Source: Gammaproteobacteria bacterium
GTDB lineage: Bacteria > Pseudomonadota > Gammaproteobacteria > Pseudomonadales > Litorivicinaceae
Assembly: GCA_002717305.1 (NCBI GenBank)
Contig: PBDH01000016.1
Location: forward strand, 9,045-20,268
Reading direction: 5' to 3'
DNA: 11,224 bases
This document shows, in pieces, positions 1 through 7,400 of the stretch (within the stretch, counting starts at the first letter, position 1; each line of letters opens with the position of its first letter). Under the pieces are notes generated by a model, which worked only from the letters and a program-made list of their open reading frames with translations, did no database searches and was not told the origin of the DNA. A program made the translations under genes and the position numbers.

Positions 1-27
1 CGCAACTTTTGATCAGGAGGCAACGAT

Positions 28-975
28 ATGCACATCAATATTTCTTTCCAAATACTTGTCACGATGCTGTTACTACTAATGAGCTCAATGAGTCATGCAG
101 CAAAAGACGAGATAACTGTACTGTTAGATTGGTTTATCAACCCAGACCATGCGTCATTGGTAGTAGCTGAACAAACAGGAATGTTTGATAATGCAAGTTT
201 GAATGTGACTCTAATAGAGCCTGCGGACCCATCGCTACCTCCCAAGTTAGCCGCCGCAAAAAAAGCAGATGTTGCCATCAGTTATCAGCCCTCATTAATG
301 GTGGACCTAAATAATCAGCTTCCTTTGATGCGAATTGGGACGATCGTCAAAAGTCCACTAAATTCACTGGTGGTACTCGCTGACTCAGGGATTCAAAGCA
401 TTTCTGATCTTAAGGGTAAAACTATTGGATTCTCAGTCGGAGGCTTCGAGGACGCAGTCCTCGGAGCTATGCTGGAATCCCGGGGTCTAACTCTCAAAGA
501 CGTGAATCTGGTAAATGTCAACTTTGCACTGTCACCATCTTTGTATGCTGGGAAAGTCGATGCTGTTATTGGTGCATTCCGAAATTTCGAACTAAACCAG
601 ATGGATATCGATGGTCGCCCTGGTCGTGCATTTTTTCCGGAAGATCACGGTGTTCCCGATTACGAGGAACTTATTCTTGTTGCTCACCCAGACTATGCTG
701 GAACCGACAAACTAGAGCGATTTCTCAACGTTATTGATAAAGCAACACGCATGATCATTAATGATCCGGATACGTCCTATCGTTCGTTTATCAGTTTCCG
801 GCCCGATGATTTGGACAACGAACTAAATCGCAGAGCCTGGCGTGACACGTTGCCGAAACTTGCTCGTGAAACTCGTCAAACTGATCCGAACTCGTGGAAT
901 CAATTTGCACGTTTCATGAGGGACAGAGGCCTTATTGATAATATTCCCGATCAAAAGACCTATCTCTTTCCTTAA
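28..975 (+). CDS. ThiY/Thi5 (NMT1)-like ABC transporter substrate-binding protein
   Basis: Predicted periplasmic receptor of an ABC importer of the NMT1/Thi5-ThiY group; known members bind thiamine pyrimidine precursors such as formylaminopyrimidine. Residues 1-24 form a Sec signal peptide: a hydrophobic core rich in L and M, then a cleavage site near S22-H23-A24. The mature protein opens with L-L-D-W-F-x-N-P-D-H (residues 32-41), the characteristic first strand and His of this family. A middle segment, I-S-D-L-K-G-K-T-I-G-F, is typical of the type 2 periplasmic-binding fold. The 315-residue length is normal. AGGAGG at 15-20 lies 7 bases before the ATG, which fixes the start. The permease and ATPase partners are not in the window; they may lie upstream, where only 27 bases are visible. 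The fold is confident, the pyrimidine substrate is inferred: related proteins can bind other aromatic or sulfonate ligands. Confidence 0.88.
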   Translation: MHINISFQILVTMLLLLMSSMSHAAKDEITVLLDWFINPDHASLVVAEQTGMFDNASLNVTLIEPADPSLPPKLAAAKKADVAISYQPSLMVDLNNQLPLMRIGTIVKSPLNSLVVLADSGIQSISDLKGKTIGFSVGGFEDAVLGAMLESRGLTLKDVNLVNVNFALSPSLYAGKVDAVIGAFRNFELNQMDIDGRPGRAFFPEDHGVPDYEELILVAHPDYAGTDKLERFLNVIDKATRMIINDPDTSYRSFISFRPDDLDNELNRRAWRDTLPKLARETRQTDPNSWNQFARFMRDRGLIDNIPDQKTYLFP

Positions 976-983
976 GGAGCCTA

Positions 984-1919
984 ATGAGCGAAGTCTTAAA
1001 TATACTTGCCCCAGTCCTCGTGCTGGGGATGATTGGGTACGTTGCCACACGGCTTGGCTTCTTCAAGAATACCCATCGAGATGGTTTATCTAAGTACGTT
1101 TTTGATTTCGCGGTCCCGATGCTGTTGTTTTCAGCAATCGTTCAGCTTGAACCCCCTAAAGTATCGACGGTCAATTTATTCGCCAGTTATTACATTCCGC
1201 TCGCATTGGTATTCATGGTGGGCTTACTTATTGGTTGGCTTCTACTTAAACGCTCAGCTGTTGAAGGCATAATTATCGGCCTCGGCGCATCTTTTTCAAA
1301 TACTGTTTTGCTAGGTATCCCCCTCATTCCCCGCGCGTTAGGTGGGGATGCTCTGTTCCCACTACTTCTCTTGATATCAGTACACGGCATAACCATTTTT
1401 ACTGCTGTGACGGTGGCTATAGAGATCGCCCGCGGCAGGGATACAGGACTTTTTAACCTACCAAAGCAGGTTCTCCTCGGTCTTATATCCAATCCCCTAA
1501 TCGTCAGTTTAATAGCGGGCTTCTTGTGGAAACTAACAAACATAGGGCTCCATCCGGTTGCTGCGGACATGTTTCACCTTGTTTCAACTAGTGTAGTCCC
1601 AGCGGCCCTATTTGTTCTTGGTAGTTCGTTGGCAAGCTATTCAATTTCCGGTTCCATTGGACCCGCGGTTCTAATCACTGTACTGAAAAACACCGTCCAC
1701 CCAACAGCTGTATTCTTTTTAGGTTCTTGGTTGGGTCTCAGTACGCTCTGGCTGTCGGTTGCAACGATGTTGGCCGCCATGCCTACCGGCATGAATATGT
1801 ACCTTTTTGCGAGTCGCTATCAGGTGTCACCGTCGACAGCGACAACCAGTATTTTTATCTCGACCATCTCGTCGATTCTCACGATTAGCATCGTTATCGT
1901 AATGCTCGAGAATAGTTAG
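984..1919 (+). CDS. AEC (auxin efflux carrier) family transporter
   Basis: Inner-membrane secondary transporter of the AEC family; bacterial members such as MdcF and MleP-type proteins move malonate, malate or other organic acids. The 311 residues are almost wholly hydrophobic, with about ten membrane segments arranged as two halves around a polar middle near residues 145-160. The N-terminus carries the family pattern L-S-K-Y-V-F-D-F-A-V-P-M-L-L-F (about residues 35-49), and the C-terminal half has the usual small-residue stretch A-A-M-P-T-G-M-N (about 262-269). AAGGAG at 974-979, overlapping the stop codon of the substrate-binding protein, sits 4 bases before the ATG, so the two genes are probably co-transcribed. 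Its TAG stop overlaps the stop of the convergent kinase gene. The substrate cannot be told from sequence; pairing with a ThiY-like receptor is suggestive only. Confidence 0.88.
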   Translation: MSEVLNILAPVLVLGMIGYVATRLGFFKNTHRDGLSKYVFDFAVPMLLFSAIVQLEPPKVSTVNLFASYYIPLALVFMVGLLIGWLLLKRSAVEGIIIGLGASFSNTVLLGIPLIPRALGGDALFPLLLLISVHGITIFTAVTVAIEIARGRDTGLFNLPKQVLLGLISNPLIVSLIAGFLWKLTNIGLHPVAADMFHLVSTSVVPAALFVLGSSLASYSISGSIGPAVLITVLKNTVHPTAVFFLGSWLGLSTLWLSVATMLAAMPTGMNMYLFASRYQVSPSTATTSIFISTISSILTISIVIVMLENS

Positions 1920-3166
1920 GGTTCGATCAAAATCGCCCTGAAGTCGTTAACATTTGTCCCAGTCGGACCAGAAACCACCGAACAATCCAAGGATTGAAAG
2001 AACGTGTGCGCATCTTGACGGAGAAGGGCGTCACGATGATCGAGCCCAGCCGCCTTAGATTTTTCAAGGGTCTCGTCGTCGATACAGGCTCCGGCAATTT
2101 CTGCGGCACCGTCAACACCATCAGTATCGCAAACTATTGCAGAAATACCTCGAGCTCCGTCTAATGCATCAAGCAAGGCCAGCGCAAAATGCGCATTAGG
2201 GCCACCGACACCAGTACCTATCACCTTGACCGTGGTCTCACCCCCAGACAACAGGCATAGTGGCCGGTCCAATTTCTGATGACGCTGCTGCCATAATGCT
2301 GTCTCTGCCATCGCGCGAGCAATAGTTTCTGAATCGCCCTCGATCGCATCCCCCAAGACCCAGCAGTCCACACCTTGCGACTCGATGAACGACTTAGCGG
2401 CTCCTAACGATTGTGATGGTGCAGCCACAATGGTCGTTTTCACACGTCGAAAGCAGTCTGAATCAGGCGCTGGTGTTGCATGTTTCGCATCGGTCAGCCA
2501 TGGTAGAAGCGCATCAAGAATATCGATTTGATGACGGGCTAACACATCAATCGCATCTTGTTGATTCGTGCTCGCCGGAACGGTGGGCCCTGAAGCAATA
2601 AATTCAGCACGGTCTCCTGGCACGTCTGAAACTAGGAAATTCAATACCTGGCCCTGACATGCCTCCGCAAGCCGACCACCCTTTACAAGCGACAGTTGCT
2701 TACGCACCGTGTTCAACTCCGAAATCGTCGCCCCCGACGCCAAAAGTGCCCGGTGGGTAAGCGTTTTGAGGTCTGGATCCATCGATGGCAGCGGTGCTGA
2801 CATCAGGGCCGAGCCACCACCCGATATCAAACAAATGAGGCGATCCGATGGGCCGATTGATCGTGCTAAATCCAATGCTTGTTTAGCAGCAGCAAGACTT
2901 CCTGCGTTCGGAACAGGATGGGAAGCCTCTATAACATCCAGACTGGTGTTGATTTTGTGGCCTTTCGGAATAATGCACAGGCCGGCAATCTCGCCAAGGC
3001 ACTGTGCGGCAACATTAGCCTGCTGCGAAGCAGCTTTTCCAACCACCAGAAATACCGTTCGACCCTCGATTGGCTCTAAGTGAGTTAGATGGGGAACTAG
3101 GCAACTAGCCTGAGCAGCGTGCACGGCGTGATCAAAGGCAGCGCTCAGAAAATCCTTTCGGTTCAA
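1916..3166 (-). CDS. Glycerate 2-kinase, MOFRL family (GckA/TtuD type)
   Basis: Cytoplasmic kinase expected to convert D-glycerate and ATP to 2-phosphoglycerate, linking glyoxylate, tartrate or hydroxypyruvate breakdown to glycolysis; older annotations call the family hydroxypyruvate reductase TtuD. Family landmarks run in order: V-G-K-A-A near residue 43, the nucleotide-binding loop I-S-G-G-G-S-A-L near 114-121, S-D-V-P-G-D with I-A-S-G-P-T, the L-S-G-G-E-T-T-V motif, C-D-T-D-G-V-D-G, and the C-terminal S-G-P-T-G-T-N-V-N-D. The usual G-G-R-N-Q-E reads G-G-P-N-A-H here. Length of 416 residues is typical. The start is TTG at 3164-3166: the frame is closed by TGA twelve codons upstream and no ATG precedes the conserved domain. 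This TTG overlaps the stop of the 89-residue gene (TTGA), and the Shine-Dalgarno is weak, which suggests translational coupling. Confidence 0.92.
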   Translation of the reverse strand: MNRKDFLSAAFDHAVHAAQASCLVPHLTHLEPIEGRTVFLVVGKAASQQANVAAQCLGEIAGLCIIPKGHKINTSLDVIEASHPVPNAGSLAAAKQALDLARSIGPSDRLICLISGGGSALMSAPLPSMDPDLKTLTHRALLASGATISELNTVRKQLSLVKGGRLAEACQGQVLNFLVSDVPGDRAEFIASGPTVPASTNQQDAIDVLARHQIDILDALLPWLTDAKHATPAPDSDCFRRVKTTIVAAPSQSLGAAKSFIESQGVDCWVLGDAIEGDSETIARAMAETALWQQRHQKLDRPLCLLSGGETTVKVIGTGVGGPNAHFALALLDALDGARGISAIVCDTDGVDGAAEIAGACIDDETLEKSKAAGLDHRDALLRQDAHTFFQSLDCSVVSGPTGTNVNDFRAILIEP

Positions 3167-3432
3167 AGCGCTTTCACCAAGCGAGATTCAGTGGTTTCCA
3201 TAAACCCGTCCCTGACAACGTCGATCGCTACAGTACCAAATATCACGACTGTGACCATGAACATGAAAGACTCAATAAAGGACCGGAAACTATCAAGATA
3301 TAAGGCATCTATAACGGCTAATACGAAAACAGCGGGCACGGTACAATGGTGCGATGACTTAACCAATTTCATAATAGGTTCATTCATATCGATGACCGTG
3401 CCAACAGCATACTTCAACAAGCAGCGGGACAC
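3163..3432 (-). CDS. Small two-helix membrane protein, hypothetical
   Basis: I do not recognise this 89-residue protein. It has two hydrophobic stretches, about residues 31-47 and 52-73, joined by a short polar turn (D-S-F-R), and a charged C-terminal tail, so it probably sits in the inner membrane as a hairpin. The longest form starts at GTG (3430-3432), directly after an in-frame TAA, without a visible Shine-Dalgarno. The ATG at 3385-3387 (residue 16) is an alternative and leaves both hydrophobic segments intact, but it too has only a weak ribosome site. The stop codon overlaps the TTG start of the glycerate kinase by four bases, an arrangement typical of coupled genes and the main reason to believe it is translated. 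A TATAAT hexamer lies upstream at 3481-3486, without a good -35 box. A spurious ORF cannot be excluded. Confidence 0.45.
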   Translation of the reverse strand: MSRCLLKYAVGTVIDMNEPIMKLVKSSHHCTVPAVFVLAVIDALYLDSFRSFIESFMFMVTVVIFGTVAIDVVRDGFMETTESRLVKAL

Positions 3433-3525
3433 TTACGATGGGATTGCGTTATGGCGCAATAAAAGCTACTGGACCTAAAAATTATAAATAAATGTGCAAT
3501 CATTCAGGACGATTATCGCATCCCA

Positions 3526-3618
3526 TCAGAATGCCAGCATCATAATAGTCGCGGCCATCAGGATAAGCATGAGTGCAAATCCCGTATCACCATGAGTTAA
3601 TTCTTTCAGCAATTTCAT
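3526..3618 (-). CDS. 30-residue single-helix membrane microprotein, unrecognised
   Basis: A short ORF with a polar, charged start (M-K-L-L-K-E-L-T-H-G-D-T) followed by one hydrophobic helix of about 18 residues (G-F-A-L-M-L to the terminal A-F), rich in L, M, A and I. It looks like a single-pass inner-membrane microprotein with its N-terminus in the cytoplasm, the size class of CydX, KdpF or AcrZ, but I cannot match it to any of these. Translation signals are strong: GGGAGG, with GGAGG at 3625-3629, lies 6 bases before the ATG, the best ribosome site in this intergenic region. An extended -10 promoter element (TGGTATAAC) sits a few bases further upstream, giving a very short leader. No terminator follows clearly, so transcription may continue into the 89-residue gene and the glycerate kinase. 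Confidence 0.55.
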   Translation of the reverse strand: MKLLKELTHGDTGFALMLILMAATIMMLAF

Positions 3619-3640
3619 TTCATTCCTCCCTAAAAGCAAG

Positions 3641-3649
3641 GTTATACCA
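3641..3649 (-). promoter_or_regulatory. Extended -10 promoter element for the 30-residue microprotein
   Basis: On the minus strand this reads TG-G-TATAAC, an extended -10 box matching TGnTATAAT at all but the last base. No good -35 hexamer is seen 16-18 bases upstream, as is common for extended -10 promoters. Transcription would start near 3634, only a few bases before the Shine-Dalgarno of the microprotein. Confidence 0.4.
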
Positions 3650-3685
3650 AACTTCGCAGAAAAGATTTAGTAATATCGCTTACGA

Positions 3686-3772
3686 TCAGTCCCGTGCCGA
3701 CGACCGTGATATATCGGGCTCCATGGGATTATTAATCTTTTTGGTTTCTGATGACCTGCCGAATAAGCCCAT
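3686..3772 (-). CDS. Possible 28-residue polar microprotein
   Basis: A weak candidate. The ORF begins M-G-L-F-G-R-S-S and is polar and charged throughout, with no hydrophobic helix. AAAGGG ends 5 bases before the ATG, a fair ribosome site; a second in-frame ATG six codons upstream would give a slightly longer form. It lies between hsp20 and the 30-residue membrane microprotein on the same strand. I recognise no family, and ORFs this short arise easily by chance, so only the ribosome site and the ordered position in the intergenic stretch support it. Confidence 0.22.
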   Translation of the reverse strand: MGLFGRSSETKKINNPMEPDISRSSARD

Positions 3773-3892
3773 ATTTACCCTTTCCCTCATCGATTTCGAT
3801 TTGGCGTGAGCGAAGGTCAACCCAGAACAACAGAATACTGCCCTGCAATATGGGTCTTAAGCGCCATAAAGATTAAAAGAGAGCATACACAG

Positions 3893-3914
3893 AGGGCCCG
3901 GTCTCCCGGGCCTT
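3893..3914 (-). terminator. GC-rich hairpin terminator after hsp20
   Basis: A perfect 7-bp stem, GGCCCGG at 3895-3901 paired with CCGGGCC at 3906-3912, encloses four bases that read GAGA, a GNRA-type tetraloop, in the minus-strand RNA. It begins about 7 bases after the hsp20 stop codon. The following minus-strand tract (CTCTGTGTAT) is only moderately T-rich, so termination may be leaky or the hairpin may mainly protect the mRNA 3' end. On the plus strand the stem is followed by TTT, but no plus-strand gene is seen upstream to use it. Confidence 0.6.
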
Positions 3915-3920
3915 TCACGA

Positions 3921-4358
3921 CTACGCGTCGCTCTCGATAAGCTTTCCAGCCTCAATCGAGATTGAGCGAGGTTTTAGGGCCTCTGGTAATTCCCGGTACA
4001 GTTCGATGTGCAACAAGCCATGCTCGAGTTGTGCACCCCTAATGTAAACATGGTCTGCCAATTGGAACTTACGCTCGAAGCTTCGTGTCGCAATGCCACG
4101 ATGCAGAAACTTCTGCTCCTCTTCCGATTCCAATTTTTCTCCAGCAACAGAAAGTTCGTTCTGCTTTGATTCAATCGATAACTCGTCGTCAGTGAATCCA
4201 GCCACGGCCATCGTGATCTTGTACTCATCATCACCGATTACCTCGATGTTATAAGGCGGATACCCAGCGCTCTCGAGACGATTAGCATTCTCAAGCATGC
4301 TTGCCAAACGATCAAAGCCTATTGCGGTACGATATAAGGGAGAAAGGTCTATTGTCAT
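3921..4358 (-). CDS. Small heat-shock protein Hsp20 (IbpA-like)
   Basis: ATP-independent holdase chaperone that coats unfolding proteins and hands them to the DnaK and ClpB machinery in the cytoplasm. The alpha-crystallin domain spans about residues 35-128: it opens with P-P-Y-N-I-E, includes V-A-G-F near 52-55 and the H-R-G-I-A-x-R-S-F-E-R-x-F block near 86-98, and closes with H-G-L-L-H-I-E-L. The C-terminal tail carries the I-x-I anchor as I133-S-I135 after K-P-R, in the arrangement seen in IbpA/IbpB. The 145-residue length is standard. TAGGAGG ends 5 bases before the ATG. The gene has its own heat-shock-like promoter inside the end of the RND gene and a possible thermosensing hairpin over its start, and is followed by a strong hairpin. 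It is therefore probably regulated separately from the radA-RND cluster upstream. Confidence 0.95.
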   Translation of the reverse strand: MTIDLSPLYRTAIGFDRLASMLENANRLESAGYPPYNIEVIGDDEYKITMAVAGFTDDELSIESKQNELSVAGEKLESEEEQKFLHRGIATRSFERKFQLADHVYIRGAQLEHGLLHIELYRELPEALKPRSISIEAGKLIESDA

Positions 4359-4382
4359 ATGATCCTCCTAAAGCGATCAAAT
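4357..4382 (-). promoter_or_regulatory. Candidate RNA thermometer hairpin at the hsp20 start
   Basis: In the mRNA, ATTTGATC (4375-4382) can pair with GATCATAT (4357-4364), seven pairs with one U-U mismatch. The right arm contains the first two bases of the AUG, and the 10-base loop holds most of the Shine-Dalgarno. The stem is A-U-rich and marginally stable, as expected of a heat-melted element. A second short stem (GCTCT with AGAGC) lies just upstream in the leader. It does not match the classical ROSE or FourU patterns, so this is a structural inference only. Confidence 0.3.
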
Positions 4383-4440
4383 TTTTTGCTCTTCACAACG
4401 ACAGAGCGCATTATCGGTGGGACCCATCACGGCGTCTTAG

Positions 4441-4473
4441 TAAATGGGTATGATCACTTCAAGATTTTTCAAG
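4441..4473 (-). promoter_or_regulatory. Sigma-32-like heat-shock promoter of hsp20
   Basis: The minus strand shows CTTGAAA (4467-4473) and CCCATTTA (4441-4448), close to the RpoH consensus CTTGAAA and CCCCATnT. The spacer between these two blocks is 18 bases, slightly longer than usual. A second CTTGAA starts 10 bases after the first, but would leave a spacer of only about 8. The first CTTGAAA includes the TGA stop codon of the RND gene, so the promoter is embedded in that gene's end. Transcription would start near 4433, giving a leader of about 75 bases. Confidence 0.55.
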
Positions 4474-7400
4474 CCTTGGGATTTAGACGGCGTTCTCGTT
4501 TTTTACCGGTCAGATAATAAAGGATAGGGACAACGAAAAGAGTCAGTATAGAACTGAAACCTAGACCCCAAACAATTGCTGTAGCGACTGGGCCCCAAAT
4601 TAGTGAAGAACCACCGAGACCCGCGGCCAAAGAAAACAATCCAGCTATCGTTGTCATTACAGTGATTACGACTGGTACGACCCGCCGCCGACCGGCATAC
4701 AAAGTCGCATGTTTCAAACTCATCCCGGAAGTTAGGCGATCGTTCGCCGCGCTGATTAGGACGATCGCGGAATTTACTGCAATACCAGATAAGGCGACCA
4801 CCCCGTATAACGTGTATAGAGACAATGGATTACCCGTCACAAACAAGCCCAAAACTACGCCGGTAAATGCAAGCGGCACCGTCACCAGAATCAGTAACGG
4901 CTGGCCGTAACTTCTGAACTGTGTTCCCAGAATGAGATACATCACTCCAATCCCAAACAAAAACAAGATACCTATAGAATCCAGACTTTCCTGAATATCA
5001 TCTAGCTCGCCTGAGAAATCTAAATTCACGTTCGGGTAAGACGATTGCAGTTGAGTCCAAGCCTCAATCACTGCCTGATTTGCGCTTACAGTATCGGTCA
5101 GCTCCGAGTTAATGTCCGCCTCAACGGTAATAGTTCGCCTGAAATTATAATGTCTAATGGTAGCAAGTGCCGGTACCCGCTCAGCGTCAACAAGCTCACT
5201 TAACGAGACCATCTCTCCTGAAACTGTTGGCAACTGTACCGCTAATAACTTTGAAGGTGAAGAGAACTGTCCATCGGCAGCCACGACTCGGATATCAACG
5301 GTCTCTCCCTGATCCTGAACAGATCGAACGATCTCACCATCCACGAGAATCCGAATATTCCGAGCGATAATTTCTGGACTAATCCCAGATCGCGCAACTT
5401 GGTCAGGTTCCAGCTTAAGTTGCAATGCCAGCCTGCCATCTTGCGCATCATCAACAATATCCTTGATACCCGGGGTCTGACCAAGAATACTTCTGACCTT
5501 GTTAGCAGCTGAGCGGAGTTCCGCGAACTCAGAACCACGTACTTTAATGGAAATGGGCTTCGCCGCGGGTGGTCCACCAGCCAACTCCAGAAAAGTAACA
5601 TTTGAGGGACCAGGCACCTGAAGGACAGCCTCTCGCATACCTTCAACGATCTCTGACACCTCCCGTCCATCGGGGTTTAAGCCAACTAGCACCTGGCCCC
5701 TGTGACTTCCACGCAGCGGCTCCGTTTCCGTGAATTGCTGACCAGCGTACGTGACAATTCCACGCGCTTCATTGGTTCGCAGATTAGATCGCACGACTTG
5801 CTCGACCTCGAGCGCGAGGTCAAGTGTTCGCTCAAGTTGCGTGCCTGACTCTGTTTCGACATTGACATAGAAAACCCGGATTGGATCAGACGCAAAGAAA
5901 TCTGCTCGAATTTTACCACTCGTTAGCAATCCAACTGCGCCACTCAAGGCGATTCCAGAAATCGCGAGTGTCACGATCGGACGCCGCATCGCACGCACCA
6001 ACAAATGGATATAGATATGCCGGATACCGCGATTAAGCCGGGTACGGAAGCGCTGAATCCGGCCTACGCGATCCATAGTCACCCCAGAGCCGATCACGTG
6101 GCTGGGCAACATCCAGAACGCTTCTACCAAGCTGATCAACAGCGCAATTGAAACCACTAATGGAATAACCATCATAAATTTGCCGAGAATTCCCGGTAGT
6201 AGCATCAAGGGCATGAATGCAGCGACGGTGGTTAATACAGCCGCCGTTACCGGCGCTGCCGTCTCAGCCAAGGCGTCAATCACTGCATCAATGCTGGAAA
6301 ATCCACGCTCAATTCGATAGTAAATCGCCTCAACAACAACTACTGCATCATCAACCAACATACCAAGCGCGATGACAACCCCGAGCAGTACTGTAACGTT
6401 CAGTGTTTGGCCCATCCCCTGCAAGATCCAGAAGGTACCCGCGAGAATAAAGGGAATACCGATCGCTGTAAGTACCGCGATTTTAATCCCCAAAAAAATC
6501 CAGGCGACAATCAGGACCAAGATCAAACCAATCAATGCATTATTTTGCATGATCGTAAGGGCTTTCCGAGTAGGAATTGTTTGATCGTCGATCAAAATAA
6601 GCTTTGTACCTGTCACGGACTCAAGTTCATTTCTGGTACTAATGTAAGCCTTCAATTCATCGACGAGTTCGAGGGTATTGGCGCCTTCGGCTTTCATGAC
6701 AGCCAACAGCACGGCCGGTGAGCCTCTGTAACGAACTAGTTCCGACCGCTCTGCCTGCGTGCGAGTGACACGTGCAACATCACCAATTCGCAGGCTGCCA
6801 TCTCGTCCTAAAATTGGAAAACGATTTAAATCAAAGGCATCTGTTGATTTACCTTTTAACCTTACCAGCCAGTTAGATCCTGCAACATCTAGCTCTACCG
6901 CAGCCAAGTCCTGAAAATAGGTTTGCACGGTTGTGGCTACATCAGATGGCGCAAGCCCAAGCGCGGCAAGCTGTGTTGCATCAAATTCAATCCTAATCTC
7001 TGGATCAGCCATGCCTTGGGAATCAATTCGATCAATCAGTTCGCGACGTTCCAGTTCCTTCTCAATCAGAACCGCTTGCTCGCGGAGACTGTCGTCATCA
7101 CCAGATCCAACCAGCGCGATAGTTGCCGCAGGAAATGCATTCGACGATGTGATCTCAATAAATATTGGCTGCCCTGCTTCCTCGGGAAAACTACCCTCCG
7201 CTGCGTTAACTTCACGACGCAGATCACCCAGTCGGCGTTCGAATACACTCTCTGCAATATCTTCAAATCGGACCAGAATCGAAGCCAAACCTTCTCTTGA
7301 ATAACTAGACACAAAATCGAGGTTATCGACTCTCTGAATCGCTTCTTCAATTGGGTCGGTAATCCGACTCTCTACATCAAGCGCAGCTGAGCCAGGCCAG

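Noticed and set aside
1..27. End of an upstream gene (TGA at 10-12)
   Set aside because: Only four codons would be visible, too few to support any call.
3119..3478. 119-codon ORF on the plus strand
   Set aside because: It is antisense to the kinase start and to the 89-residue ORF, with no ribosome site. The minus-strand reading gives two clear hydrophobic helices.
3573..3809. 78-codon ORF on the plus strand in the intergenic stretch
   Set aside because: It has no Shine-Dalgarno and no domain, and runs antisense to two minus-strand short ORFs that have better translation signals.
5242..5670. 142-codon ORF on the minus strand
   Set aside because: It is an alternative frame inside the RND gene, whose own frame is continuous and conserved there.
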